Shown: in pieces, positions 12,696-23,400 of the stretch | How the letters are laid out: each line of letters begins with the position of its first letter | Numbering within the stretch: the stretch's first letter is position 1 | From: Semisulcospira habei | Taxonomy: Eukaryota > Mollusca > Gastropoda > Semisulcospiridae | Direction: 5' to 3' | DNA: 64,000 nucleotides | Assembly: GCA_036245525.1 (NCBI GenBank) | Contig: BTPG01000007.1 | Location: 124,895,815-124,959,814 of the forward strand | The notes under the pieces: generated by a model | The model's database searches: none | What the model saw: the letters and a program-made list of their open reading frames with translations, nothing else | What the model was told of the DNA's origin: nothing | Translations under genes and position numbers: made by a program

Positions 12696-12796
12696 GGCGC
12701 GCATGAGTGGCTACGTTGCATGCCACAGTCCTTGTGGATGTCAGTGTTTCCCTCACATTAACTTACTTGTTTGTATATTGTGCGTGTGTTTTGCGT

Positions 12797-12870
<74 letters not shown>
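12636..12870. repeat. Two (GT)n microsatellites and TGCG variants
   Basis: GT runs at 12636-12693 and 12799-12870, joined by a partial duplication (CTTGTTTCTATATTGTGCGT / CTTGTTTGTATATTGTGCGT). Confidence 0.95.
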
Positions 12871-12871
<1 letters not shown>

Positions 12872-13257
12872 TAGAGGAAGAAGGCGTGTGCGTGTCGCGT
12901 GTCAACACTCTCGCCACTCTCCAATATATCAAACGGGGGTGGGGCGGGGGGGGGGGGGGGGAGCTGTGACAATAAATTTATTTCCACATTTAAAAAAAAA
13001 AGTTAAACTTTAAGAGGGCACTGTCAAATTCCAAACCACTTGAAAGGTGTTTGATATGGTACTTGAGTATTATCTGGCACTGACTTCAAGTGGATGGTGC
13101 AATTTGACTCTGAAAAAAAGGACTTTGAAATCGAGTACTAGTCAATTGTTACTTAGTAACAAGCAAACTTTGCTCTTTATTTAAATAGTGATAGGAAAAC
13201 ACGCATGTATTTTATCTTGAGAAATATCTTAAACTTCCGATCTTTCTTTTGACATAG

Positions 13258-13538
13258 TTCAAAGAATAATGTGCAATGAAATTGACCCCCCAAAACTATC
13301 TGCAATAAGGATACCCCATTTCTTGACAGAGGCTCAGATGCAACAGAAAGTTGATCGCTTAAATGAACTGCTCAAAACGTTTAGCATATATATGGTCTCA
13401 AACGACCGCGTGATGTCATCACTGCAGGCGATACTTGCTCGTCTTATAATGGTCTCCAACAAAAAGTCCAGTCAGGAGTGGTTGGCCTCTGATGAGAAGA
13501 GACTAGAAGCACCGCTTTTGTCAGATTTTCATAACTGA
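13258..13538 (+). CDS. Candidate terminal coding exon, product not recognised
   Basis: Follows a T-rich tract and TAG acceptor (TTTTGACATAG) and stays open to TGA at 13536-13538. Coded text includes DPPKLSAIRIPHFLTEAQMQ, QKVDRLNELLKTFSIYMVSN and KSSQEWLASDEKR, helical and well-balanced in composition, unlike the surrounding random frames. No family is recognised. No partner exon was found. Confidence 0.35.
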
Positions 13539-14118
13539 TGGTAACATGCTCACCATTTATTTAAGGTCCACGTCATTGTTCATATTTTATCAGTGGAGCG
13601 CGCAGGCAAAGCAAATTGTAGGAAATTTATTTTCCAAAAGTGTTAAAGTCTGTTCACTGACAGCAGCGGCAAACTCTCAGTGCTCAGAACGTCTTGATTG
13701 TTCTTGAAAATGTCAGTGACCACAAAGCCAAGGTCACTGTGTCCTACACAGAGGAGCAAAACATTCGTGTTCTTCCTCAATCATCAAACAGTTCATGCTC
13801 AGTGCGACCAATGCGACTTTTGGTTCTTCCCTAAACTGAAAACTGGCAGGATTCCCGCATCTAGGCTCTAGTAAATTTACAAGCCCGACCCTGACCTTCA
13901 TCAGAATAGCACATTGCCTTTGAATATTGCCTGATATGGCTGGAAGTTTGCATAAACAGTGGAGGATGGTGTTATTACGAAATGTAAAAATATCAAGTAA
14001 ACTGGGACAACGGTTTCGGTTTCACTTACGGCACAACTATACTCATTACAGTTTGATCACACCTCGTATACTAACAATGTTGACGTCCCTCTCGAAGCCT
14101 GAGACTGCGTATCAGTAG

Positions 14119-14275
14119 TGCAGGAGATAGATCAACCGTGACATAATTCAAGGGTAGTGTCAGACTTAGCTTGGCGCCTGATGGCGCCAAACTTATCAGG
14201 CACTACTGACCCTTGAATTATCATGCTCGTTCAGCTTCCTGCTGTAGTGCCGCGACAGGGCTAAATGGGCTAATG
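14119..14275. mobile_element. Hairpin element, type C
   Basis: AATTCAAGGGTAGTGTCAGA, loop GGCGCCTGATGGCGCC, inverse arm to CCCTTGAATTATCATG; right flank GGGCTAAATGGGCTAA. Left end lost. Confidence 0.6.
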
Positions 14276-15283
14276 TGAGCTTTCGTGAAAACTCTCGGCT
14301 ACTCACATGCACACATACGTTCAAACAATGCTGCCGTACAAACACAACATATGCGTAACGACCGAGTGTATTTTGTCTTCACAATTCAAGCAGCCACATC
14401 AATGTCACTGTCCTTATGCAAACAAATACAAATCTTTAGTCAAAGACATTGGTAAAAATATACTTTAAACATGAGTCGAAGTTGTGTACTCTAACTGCCT
14501 GGCCAACATGACCGCCTAATGCCGATCCCATGTTGTACATGGTCTGCCGGAACGGAACAGAGCTATGCACCAAAGGAAACCGAAGTTCTCGGAGAAAAAC
14601 CCCTGGAACCAGGCCCTTCCATGTAATGTGCCATTTAGACGCATTCAAACTAGGTAGCTGCTGGAGTGAAAGGTGGAACGTACTGAAACACTAAAATAGC
14701 ACCGAGTAGTCATTACACAATGTACTGTACCATACTGACAAAACAGTGCCAATAATAGTTTTTTTTTAATTAAAAATTTAAAAAATTATTTTAACAAATG
14801 TTTAAAAAGCCAAGTGCACAAGGGCATTACTCAAGTTCTGCAAAGATGTCATCTCTGAAAAAAAAACGTACGCAAACACATAGTTTCTGCACAGGTGTAT
14901 GTGTATTTCATTACTGTATCTCCTCCTTCACTGCTGAACAAAACGAGCAATAGGCATAGATCCTCAAGAGGCCCACCCACCCACAGTCGCGGGGCTCACG
15001 ACCATCTATACCTCTTGCTGGTCTTATTTCGGTACAGTCTAGCCTGTAAGCTTATTTTTATTTCCAGCAAAACAGTCATAAACCAGTAACAGTGATACGG
15101 AATGAATTTCGTTTTTTAAAAAAGTGTCAAATCTACACAAAGAACCTAACAGGATTCTGGAAGAGATCCAGATGAAATAATAGTAATCTGTAGTGCTTAA
15201 ACAACCGTCACGTTGTCACTGAAACACTAACATAGCACCGAGTTGTCATGACACAAAGCACAGTAACATACTTGCAGATCAGT

Positions 15284-15364
15284 TTAACTCTTTCGAGACG
15301 TACCGCAACCGGATTCGCGGCTTAAAGCCGCGAATCCGGATGCGATACGTCTAGAATGTGTTAA
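15284..15364. mobile_element. Short TTAA hairpin with TTAA also at its centre
   Basis: TTAA at both ends (15284 and 15361) enclosing CGGATTCGCGGC-TTAA-AGCCGCGAATCCGG; outer stem GAGACGTACC/GATACGTCTA pairs with mismatches. Unrelated in stem sequence to types A-F. Confidence 0.7.
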
Positions 15365-16149
15365 AAAAGATTAATGCCATGAGGGAAAAGGCACACAAGC
15401 ACATAGTGTCTGCAAAGATGTGTGTGTATTTCATTCTTATGAGTCAGTATCGCCGCTTCACAGTTGAGCCGGGAAACGAGCAATACTGACTTGAATGGAG
15501 GAGATCGCCATGAGCCTTTGCAGTCGCGGCGGCTCATGATGATCTACATACGTCTTGCTGGTCTCATTCACAACTGTCAGCTTATTTTGATTTCTAGCAA
15601 AACAATTTCAAACCAGTAACAATGATATGGTGTGAATTTTGTTTTCAGAACAAAAATGTATCAGATCAAAATTGCATAAGAAGTTGAACTGGGAGAAATC
15701 GTAATGAAATAATAATATCATGTACAAATCTCATAGAGCGCAGTATCCCCACCCCCACCCCACCCCCCTCAAAAAACAAGAAACAAAAAATAAAATAAAG
15801 TAAGCCCAAAGCACTGAACATGATTGTTTTCTAAGAAAATCTAAGAAAAGATTTTTTTTTTTAAAGGATGATTACAGTGTAAGGAAGAGTATACAAATAC
15901 ACGCTTCCACAAGCACATGCTCATCAGAATTTCAAGAACCCGAGAAGATGTATGTAAACGAACATTTCGGTGCATTTCAAATATTAATAGCAAGATCAGA
16001 CTATAAAAAGACAGGCAAGCATAGACCACTCTTGACTTGTATGTCACAGGCGGTCAACTGATCTTCTGGCATTAACAAGATGGATTAACGGCTCTAAACT
16101 CCCAGAACAAGATGACTTCCATTCTATAGATATCATGTAAGGTAGTGTA

Positions 16150-17215
16150 ATTGAATTTTGATTTTGACAGCCCCAAAGCCAAAGTGATCTGCCTTTTATG
16201 TACATATCCCTAACGCCAAAGTAGGGAGCGTAACATGCACAGCCCTGTAGTTTACGTGAGCTTTAATTCAAGAATCTTACGTTGGTAAGGTGATTGAAAT
16301 TTGATTCTGACAGCCCCAAAGCAAAAGTGGTCTGCCTTTTCTGTACACATCCCTAAAACCAAAGTAGGTGGCGTACTGTGCTTAGCCCGCAAAGTCACGC
16401 GGGCTTTAATTAAGTGCGTAAACGAGGTAGGATAACTGAATTTGATCATTGACAGATCTAAAGCCAAAGTGGTCTGCCTTTTCTGTACACATCCCTGAAG
16501 TCAAAGTAGGGAGCGTACCGTGTTTAGCTCTAAGTTCGTGCCCAAAAGCCAAGGTGGCCTGCCTTTTCTGTACACATCCCTCAAGCCAAAGTAGGGAGCG
16601 TATCATGCTCAGCCTTATGTTCTCGCAAGCTATAATTACAGTGTTTTACACTGGTACGGTGGTTGCATTAACAGCCCCAAAGCCAAAGTCTTCTGCCGCC
16701 TTTTCTGCACACATCGCCGTTATTCCAACGTTCTCGCGGGCTTCATTTAGGTGAACAAAGGAGGTAGAGTTATTGAAATTTGACTGATTTTGACACTACC
16801 AAAGCGGTCCGCCTTTTCTGTACACATCTCTAAAGCCAATACCATGCTTAGCCATACGTTCACGCGGGCTTTAACTAGGTGAGTAAACGAGGTAGGAATT
16901 GAAATTTTGATTTTGACAGCACCAAAAGCCAATGCGGTCTGCCTTTTCTGTACACATCTCTAAAGCCAAAGCAGGAAGTGTACCATGCTCAGCCCGAGTT
17001 TCCGCGGGCGTTATTTAATTCAATAAAGTCGGTAGGGTAGTAAAACGAGGAAGGGTAATTGAATTTTGATTTTGACAGCCCCAAAACCAAAATGGTGTGC
17101 CTTTTCTGTACACATCCCTAAAGCCAAAGTAGCGAGCGTACCATGCTCAGCCCTAAACTTTGGCGGGTTTTATTTAAGTGAAAAAACTCGGTAGGGCAAA
17201 CAAGGCAGGGTCATT
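16150..17215. repeat. Minisatellite array, about eight diverged units of 125-155 bp
   Basis: Each unit contains GATTTTGACAGCCCCAAAGC, GGTCTGCCTTTTCTGTACAC, CCAAAGTAGGGAGCGTACC and CGCGGGCTTTAATTAAGTG. Units begin near 16158, 16300, 16447, 16540, 16670, 16785, 16912 and 17070. No ORF is conserved between units. Confidence 0.85.
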
Positions 17216-17324
17216 GAATTCCTCCGTTTGATTTTTCGGCCACTGGAAGACGGTCTAGTATCGGGGAGGCCTTTAATTTGTGTCAGGCTGAAGGTCCCAA
17301 ATAAAAGTTGGACCCTCTCCTCCC

Positions 17325-17556
17325 TGACAGACACAGTTGCAGTGCTCCTGAATTGATCAGTGTTCTGGTCGCTCTCCATAGGCAATACCTGTCCCTGTCC
17401 CCTGTAATCGCCCGCCACTTAAGGCCTTCATTGTCACTCCGGTGCTGTGGACGTTAACTCATTCAGTACAGATACGATATGGATCGACCTTGAACCATCA
17501 TCTGGCATTGTTAATATCTTTACCGTTGTAAAATAAAGATTCATTGATTCATGTGC
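17325..17556 (+). mobile_element. Partial copy of the same SINE family (tRNA-unrelated body and tail)
   Basis: CAGTTGCAGTGCTCCTGAAT, TCAGTGTTCTGGTCG, CCTGTCCC and GTGCTGTGGACGTTAA occur in the same order as in the SINE at 12223-12535. The tRNA head is missing. The downstream AATAAAGATTCATTGATTCA could be a retroelement tail. Confidence 0.6.
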
Positions 17557-18950
17557 TTCTTTTATCGTTTTGGGTTTTTTCTCTGCATTTGGGTCTGGAT
17601 TTAGATTTTGTATACTATACAGTCAGTATGTCCTAACAAGAACCAAAGTTGCTGTCTGCGTCTTACATCACAATTTATCAAAATGTTTAGATATCCTGAT
17701 AAAAGACAAGATGTCATATCGTCGAATCTGTTAACAGTCATCAAACATTCTGATTAAGTTTAGTGATCTACTGGTTTTGTTATACGAGAACTAACGTCCT
17801 GTGTTTGTGTTGTTCATTGATTGATTGGCTGCTTGATTGATTGGTCTGAATGGACGTTGTGCAAGCGACAAAGACAATCTTGTGGCGATTTGCGTGAATA
17901 CATGGTCAATAAAGTGTTGTGAGTGCTTGTTTGTACGTGCCTGTATATGGATATGTTGAGATTTATATTTGTTTCAGCAACAACAACACACACAAGCACA
18001 CAACAGCTTTGACTTTACTATTAGGAAGGGTACTCCTTTTATATTCCTGTTCTCGAATTTTAAGTCAAACTTCGGTTTTTGCCAATCTCACACCTCTTTT
18101 AAATAGCACTTTAAAAAAAAGGAAACAGGTCTGGGCAGTATTAAAAAAAAATCGATGTATAGCATTCTATAGCAAAGTGAATCTTTTTCATGACTGAGTT
18201 ATCTATCGTCCATCCGTTTGACGTCCGTCCGCCATTTATAAACACACACTGGTTGTTTCCCTCCATCAGCGGTAGTGAGTCGTGGGAGGCGACAAGTGTG
18301 ATGTACAAGCTGAAGTTTGAAACAATCTATATACATTCTTTGCATTAATTGGGTGGCCCAGTCTCAAAATTCAAGGCCATGACAGGTCAGCTTAAATATG
18401 TAAATGCTTGCCTTGTTATTTTGCTTGGCTACCATTTCTGTTATTATACTTGATTGCTTTTACCCCTTATAGTAAAATTTGAATGCACAACACTCATCAT
18501 ACAGGTCCACAAGGATGGCTTTTGGGGTCAGCAAATGTGTGTAAAATTACTTTCATTTTACACTTTGGCTAAACCTTGAACACGAAAAGAAATAAAAGAT
18601 TTAAACCATTTTTTTTGTTAACAATGAATGGTTGATGTCTTTTGAAGTTGTAAGTTGCTGGCAACTGAAATATCAATACTTTGGCAAAACATAAATATTT
18701 GTGGATAACTTCACTGCTTAGATTTCACACATGTAATGGGCTAGAAAAGGTGCACAAAAAAAGTCACAGCTTGAAAAAAAACATCAAGCACATACTCTTT
18801 GTAGTTGCTACTAACATTTTCATGTGCACACATTTTTCATCTGCCACGCACGGATGGCATTAGCTTATTAAATTACACACATGCACACAGTTTCCTGTCA
18901 GCTGACTGTTCCATTGAGCACAGGTGGATACATCGGATCAATGTTAGTAG
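17557..18950. other. No gene recognised
   Basis: A+T-rich, with short frames only and a CATCCGTTTGACGTCCGTCC tract at 18212. Confidence 0.5.
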
Positions 18951-18954
18951 TTGC

Positions 18955-19600
18955 TACCACAAAGACCCAAATAAGGCATTTTGTGGTAAATAGTCCAAAC
19001 GTTTAATTACCACAATGACCGAAATAAGGCTTATTTTGGTAAATAGTCCAATTTTTTTTATTTACTTCAATGTCCTAAATAAGGGATATTGTGGTAGTCC
19101 AAACATCTAATTACTGCAAATCCCCAAATGAGGCATATTGTGGTAAATAGTGGTAACAAGTTCAAAGGTCTAATTACCACACTGCCTCAAATAAGTATTT
19201 TGTGGTTAATAAACCAAACATCTACTTAACACAATGCCCCAAATAAGGTATATTGCGGTTAATATACTGTTAATAAACCAAACATCTAATTACAGCAAAG
19301 CCCCAAATAGGAATATTGCAGTAAGTGGACATTTTGTCTATTTACCGCAATAACCCAAACTTAAGCATGTTAGGGTATATATACAAACATCTACTTAACA
19401 CAACGACCCAAAGAAGGCAACTTGCAGTTAATATGCCAAGCATCTACTTACCACACTAGGCCTAACATCTAATTATCCAAAATACCCAAATAAGGGATAT
19501 TGTGGTAAATAGACAAACGTCTAGTTACCACAATGCCAAATAAGGCATTTTGTGTTAATAGACCAAACATCTAATTACTGCAAAGACTCAAATAATAAAA
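18955..19600. repeat. Minisatellite array of about 55-60 bp units
   Basis: Repeated wording CCAAACATCTAATTACC, ACAATGCCCCAAATAAGGC and ATATTGTGGTAAATAG, at least ten diverged copies. It stops just before the myosin exon acceptor at 19628. One and a half units recur at 25262-25345. Confidence 0.85.
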
Positions 19601-19628
19601 TAAATAAAGAAAGAAGTGAATTAACTAG

Positions 19629-19882
19629 GTGCTTTTTCCCGGAAGCTCCTCATGAAGAACAAGTCTTTCCGCCCAAAGCCTCGTCCTTCTTTGAGTTTCC
19701 GTGACATCAAGGCCTTGAAGGCTATTGCCAGTCGAACCATGTTCAGCGGCATTCGTGTGTCCAGCAAGAAACAGCCGCCAAGCGTCGGGGCCCAGTTCCA
19801 GTGGTCGCTGTCACGGCTCATGACCACGCTAAATGAAGCGAACCCGTTCTTCATCCGATGCATCAAGTCCAACTCGGAGAAG
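19629..19882 (+). CDS. Class IX-like unconventional myosin, single motor-domain exon
   Basis: Acceptor AACTAG, then two bases completing a codon, 84 codons, and donor GTGATA after AAC TCG GAG AAG. The translation runs AFSRKLLMKNKSFRPKPRP, a basic loop, then PPSVGAQFQWSLSRLMTTLN and EANPFFIRCIKSNSEK. The second half is the conserved actin-binding helix and FVRCIKPN region of the myosin motor. The preceding basic insert and the SN in CIKSNSEK (instead of PN) are most like class IX (MYO9A/MYO9B), single-headed motors with a RhoGAP tail. If not spliced at 19882 the frame reads on 19 codons to a stop at 19940-19942. No neighbouring myosin exon was found between 17 and 29 kb, so this could be part of a gene with long introns, an alternative terminal exon, or an orphan duplicate. 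Confidence 0.7.
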
Positions 19883-20029
19883 GTGATAACATATCATAAC
19901 GTGACAGAAGATATGATAAGACTGGCTTTGCAGAGAATTTGACATCAGTCTTGCATGGGAAAAAAGTGAAACATAAATGTACTTCATAAGAGGTTTGATT
20001 GGGAATACGTAAACACATTTAAAACCCAT

Positions 20030-20498
20030 TTAACTCATTCTACCCCAAGACCGAAATCCCGAAATTTTGCCGTTGTCCTCTGAAGACTGCATTGCAATGC
20101 AGGACACAGATCGACCATGATAGTTCAAGGGTGGTGGCATCACCCTTGAACTATCACGGTCGATCCATATAGTGGTGTGTCTGGGGTAAAATGAGTTAAC
20201 CCCAAGGCTCCATTTCCCAAATTTAGGAGATGGATGGCCTGACGGTGCCAAGCTAATCTGGCACTACCCATCAATTATGGTTGATCAATCTTTGTGTTGT
20301 AGTGCATCAGGGTTAAATGGGCTTTAACCCTTATCATTCGGAATACACCAGTGTGTGAAATAAGTTTGACTGAAATAGTTCAAGGGTGGTGCCAGAATAG
20401 CTTGGCCGCCTCTAGGTGCCAAGCTATTCTGGCACCACCCTTGAACTAAAGCCTTTGGTCTGTATCCTTATCTGTAAGTACTATAATGTACTATAATG
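20030..20498. mobile_element. Three abutting TTAA hairpin elements sharing their TTAA sites
   Basis: Type B 20030-20199 (TTAACTCATTCTACCCC to AAAATGAGTTAA), type C 20196-20327 (stem partly deleted) and type A from 20324 (CACCAGTGTGTGAAATAAG, stem GGGTGGTGCCAGAATAGC) interrupted by LINE 2a at 20499. TTAA 20196-20199 and 20324-20327 each serve two elements. Confidence 0.75.
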
Positions 20499-23400
20499 TG
20501 GGCAGTGGGCAGATGTTCACATCTGCACGGGACATAGACGACCCCGCCCTCCACGAGTCGCCTGCTGCCTTGCAGGCCTGGCCGCTTGGCTGCGGAAAGG
20601 CTAAGGGAGGAAACCCCTGACATCAAAGCCCCCGTGTCTCCGGGGAAGGCTTTTGAGCCAGAGACTAGGACAAGGACAGTCTGATATAAAACCTACGACC
20701 CGAGGACCTCGATGCCATCGTCCCAGCTTGCTAGGCCATGGCAGATGAACCAAGGGTTTAAAGGGTGGGGCCAGTACTGCGCACACTGCACTCCACCACA
20801 AAGCTCCACCGCGCAGGCTTTAGGAAACGTCCACGGACCATGACACTGACCATTCCAAGTCCTGTAGCGACGGGCGAGGGGCGAAACGGCAGGTGAAAGA
20901 TGTCACTGGAAGCCGCAGTCTCAAACCTGCATGCAGGCGGTTCAGGATATTGGTCGCCTGATGTTGACCTGGGGATGACAACATCACTCGGCACACCCTG
21001 AACGACCAAGCAGCCTTCTCTAGGGACAGCACTGCTTGCTCCACACGGAGAGGGGCCTAGAAAAGGTGGCCTAACCAAAGCTCGTCCCCTCGCAACCCCA
21101 GTTGGCTAGCCGCGGTCAACGGGCATCTTCTCCTGCGGTCAAAAAACAAGAAAGAATAACGGATCCACTCTCATGACGACCACGACCGGACTCAACGTAG
21201 CATGCTGGAACGTCCGAACCATGCTCGACAAAGCAGACAGCGGACGCCCTGAACGTCGCTCCGCCCTCATTGCCCATGAATTGCGGAGGTTAAACATCGA
21301 CATCGCCGCGCTCAGCGAAGTACGCCTTCCGGACGAAGGCAGCCTCCAAGAACTTGGTGCTGGGTACACCCTCTAGGGTCAGGCAGGCCTGCATCAGAAA
21401 GACGGCTCTCAGGCGTGGGTTTCATGGTCAAGACATCCATTGCGACTAAGCTGGAAAACCTACCAACGGGCCACTCAGACCGCATCATGTCCATGCGCCT
21501 CCCACTGAGACACCAGCAACACGTCACCCTTCTCAGTGTGTACTCCCCAACCCTCCTGGCAGAGCCTGCTGAAAAGGACAAGTTTTACACTGACTTGCGC
21601 AGCCTCCTACAGAGTACCCCTGCACACGACAAAGTCATCATCCTTGGCGACTTCAACGCCAGAGTGGGCCAGGACTCTGAAGCCTGGAAAGGAGTCCTCG
21701 GCAAGCATGGCGTGGGGAACTGCAATGACAATGGCCACCTACTGTTGGAGTTCTGTGCGGAGCAGCAACTGGTCATCACCAACACTACTTTTCAGCAAAA
21801 GGACAGTCGAAAGACCACCTGGATGCATCCTCGCTCCAAACACTGGCACCTTATCGACTATGTCCTAGTACGTCAGAGGGACCGCAGTGACGTCCTCCTC
21901 ACCAGAGTGATGCCCAGCGCAGAGTGCCACACTGACCACCGCCTTGTCCGATGCAAACTCAGGCTCCACTTCAAGCCAAAACCCAAGAAATGGGGGCCCC
22001 CCAAGAAAAAGCTTGATGTTGCCAGCCTTCAGCGTGACGATGTGAAAGCTGCCTTTCAGACAGATTTACAGCGCAGGCTCAAAGACACAGCGGACCCAGT
22101 AGACTCCTCCCCTGAAACACTTTGGGAACAACTGAAAACTGCTATTGCAAAATCCTCTGCAGAAGTCTTGGGTTTCGCCAGAAAGAAGAACAAAGACTGG
22201 TTTGACGAAAACGATGTAGAGATCCAGGAACACCTAGCAAAAAAAAAGAGCCGCCCATCAGGCCCACCTAGCCCAGCCTTCCTGCCCTGTGAAGAAGTCT
22301 GCCTTCCGCCTCGTCTGCAGCAGTCTCCAGCGCAAGCTCAGAGATCTCCAGAATGAGTGGTGGACCAGACTTGCACAGAGGACCCAGCTTTGCGCTGACA
22401 ATGGTGACTACAGGGGCTTCTACGAAGCACTGAAAGCAGTGTATGGCCCCAGGCACCTGGTACAAAGTCCCCTGCGAAGCGCGAATGGCCAGGCACTCCT
22501 CACAGATAATACCTCCATCTTGAACCGCTGGTCGGAATACTTTCAGAGCCTCTTCAGCGCTGAGCGCACTGTTCAAGAAGCAGTCGTCCTACAAATCCCA
22601 CACCTCCCAGTAAAGGTTGAATTGGACGAACCACCCACCACTGAAGAGACCCTCACAGCCATCCACCAGCTCAACAGTGGCAAAGCAGCAGGCATTGATG
22701 GAATACCGCCAGAGATCTGGAAACATGGAGGCACAGCACTGCACAACAAGCTCCATGACCTCTTTCTCTGCTGCTGGGAGGAAGGAACACTACCAAAAGA
22801 TCTCCGTGATGCAGTCGTTATCACCCTGTACAAGAACAAAGGCGAGAAGTCTGACTGTTCCAACTATCGGGGAATTACCCTGCTGTCCATTGCTGGGAAA
22901 ATCCTTGCAAGGCTGCTCCTGAATCGGCTGGTACCTGCCATCGCTGAAGACCAACTCCCAGAGGGCCAGTGTGGCTTCAGAGCAAACAGGAGCACCACCG
23001 ATATGGTCTTTGTGCTGAGACAGCTGCAGGAGAAGTGCCGCGAGCAGAACAAAGGGCTGTACGTAACATTTGTCGACCTAACAAAAGCGTTCGACACTGT
23101 GAGCAGGCAAGGCATGTGGCAGATTCTGGAGCGACTTGGCTGTCCCCCAAAGTTCCTCAACATGATTGTCCAGCTACACGAGGACCAGCAAGGCCAGGTC
23201 AGACTCAACAATGACCTCTCAGAACCATTCCCTATTCTCAACGGCGTAAAGCAGGGCTGCGTGCTGGCACCGACCCTCTTCACCATCTTTTTTTAGCATG
23301 ATGTTNNNNNNNNNNNNNNNNNNNNGGGGATCGGGGGGGGGGAGAGGGGGGAGGGACACATCAAGAGAGAAGGCGCGAAAAGGGGGGGGGGGGGGGGGGG

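Noticed and set aside
12377..12987. Cys/Val and His/Thr-rich open frames
   Set aside because: They are translations of (GT)n and (CA)n microsatellites.
18955..19600. CRISPR array
   Set aside because: Units are diverged along their whole length, with no constant repeat and unique spacer pattern, in animal DNA.
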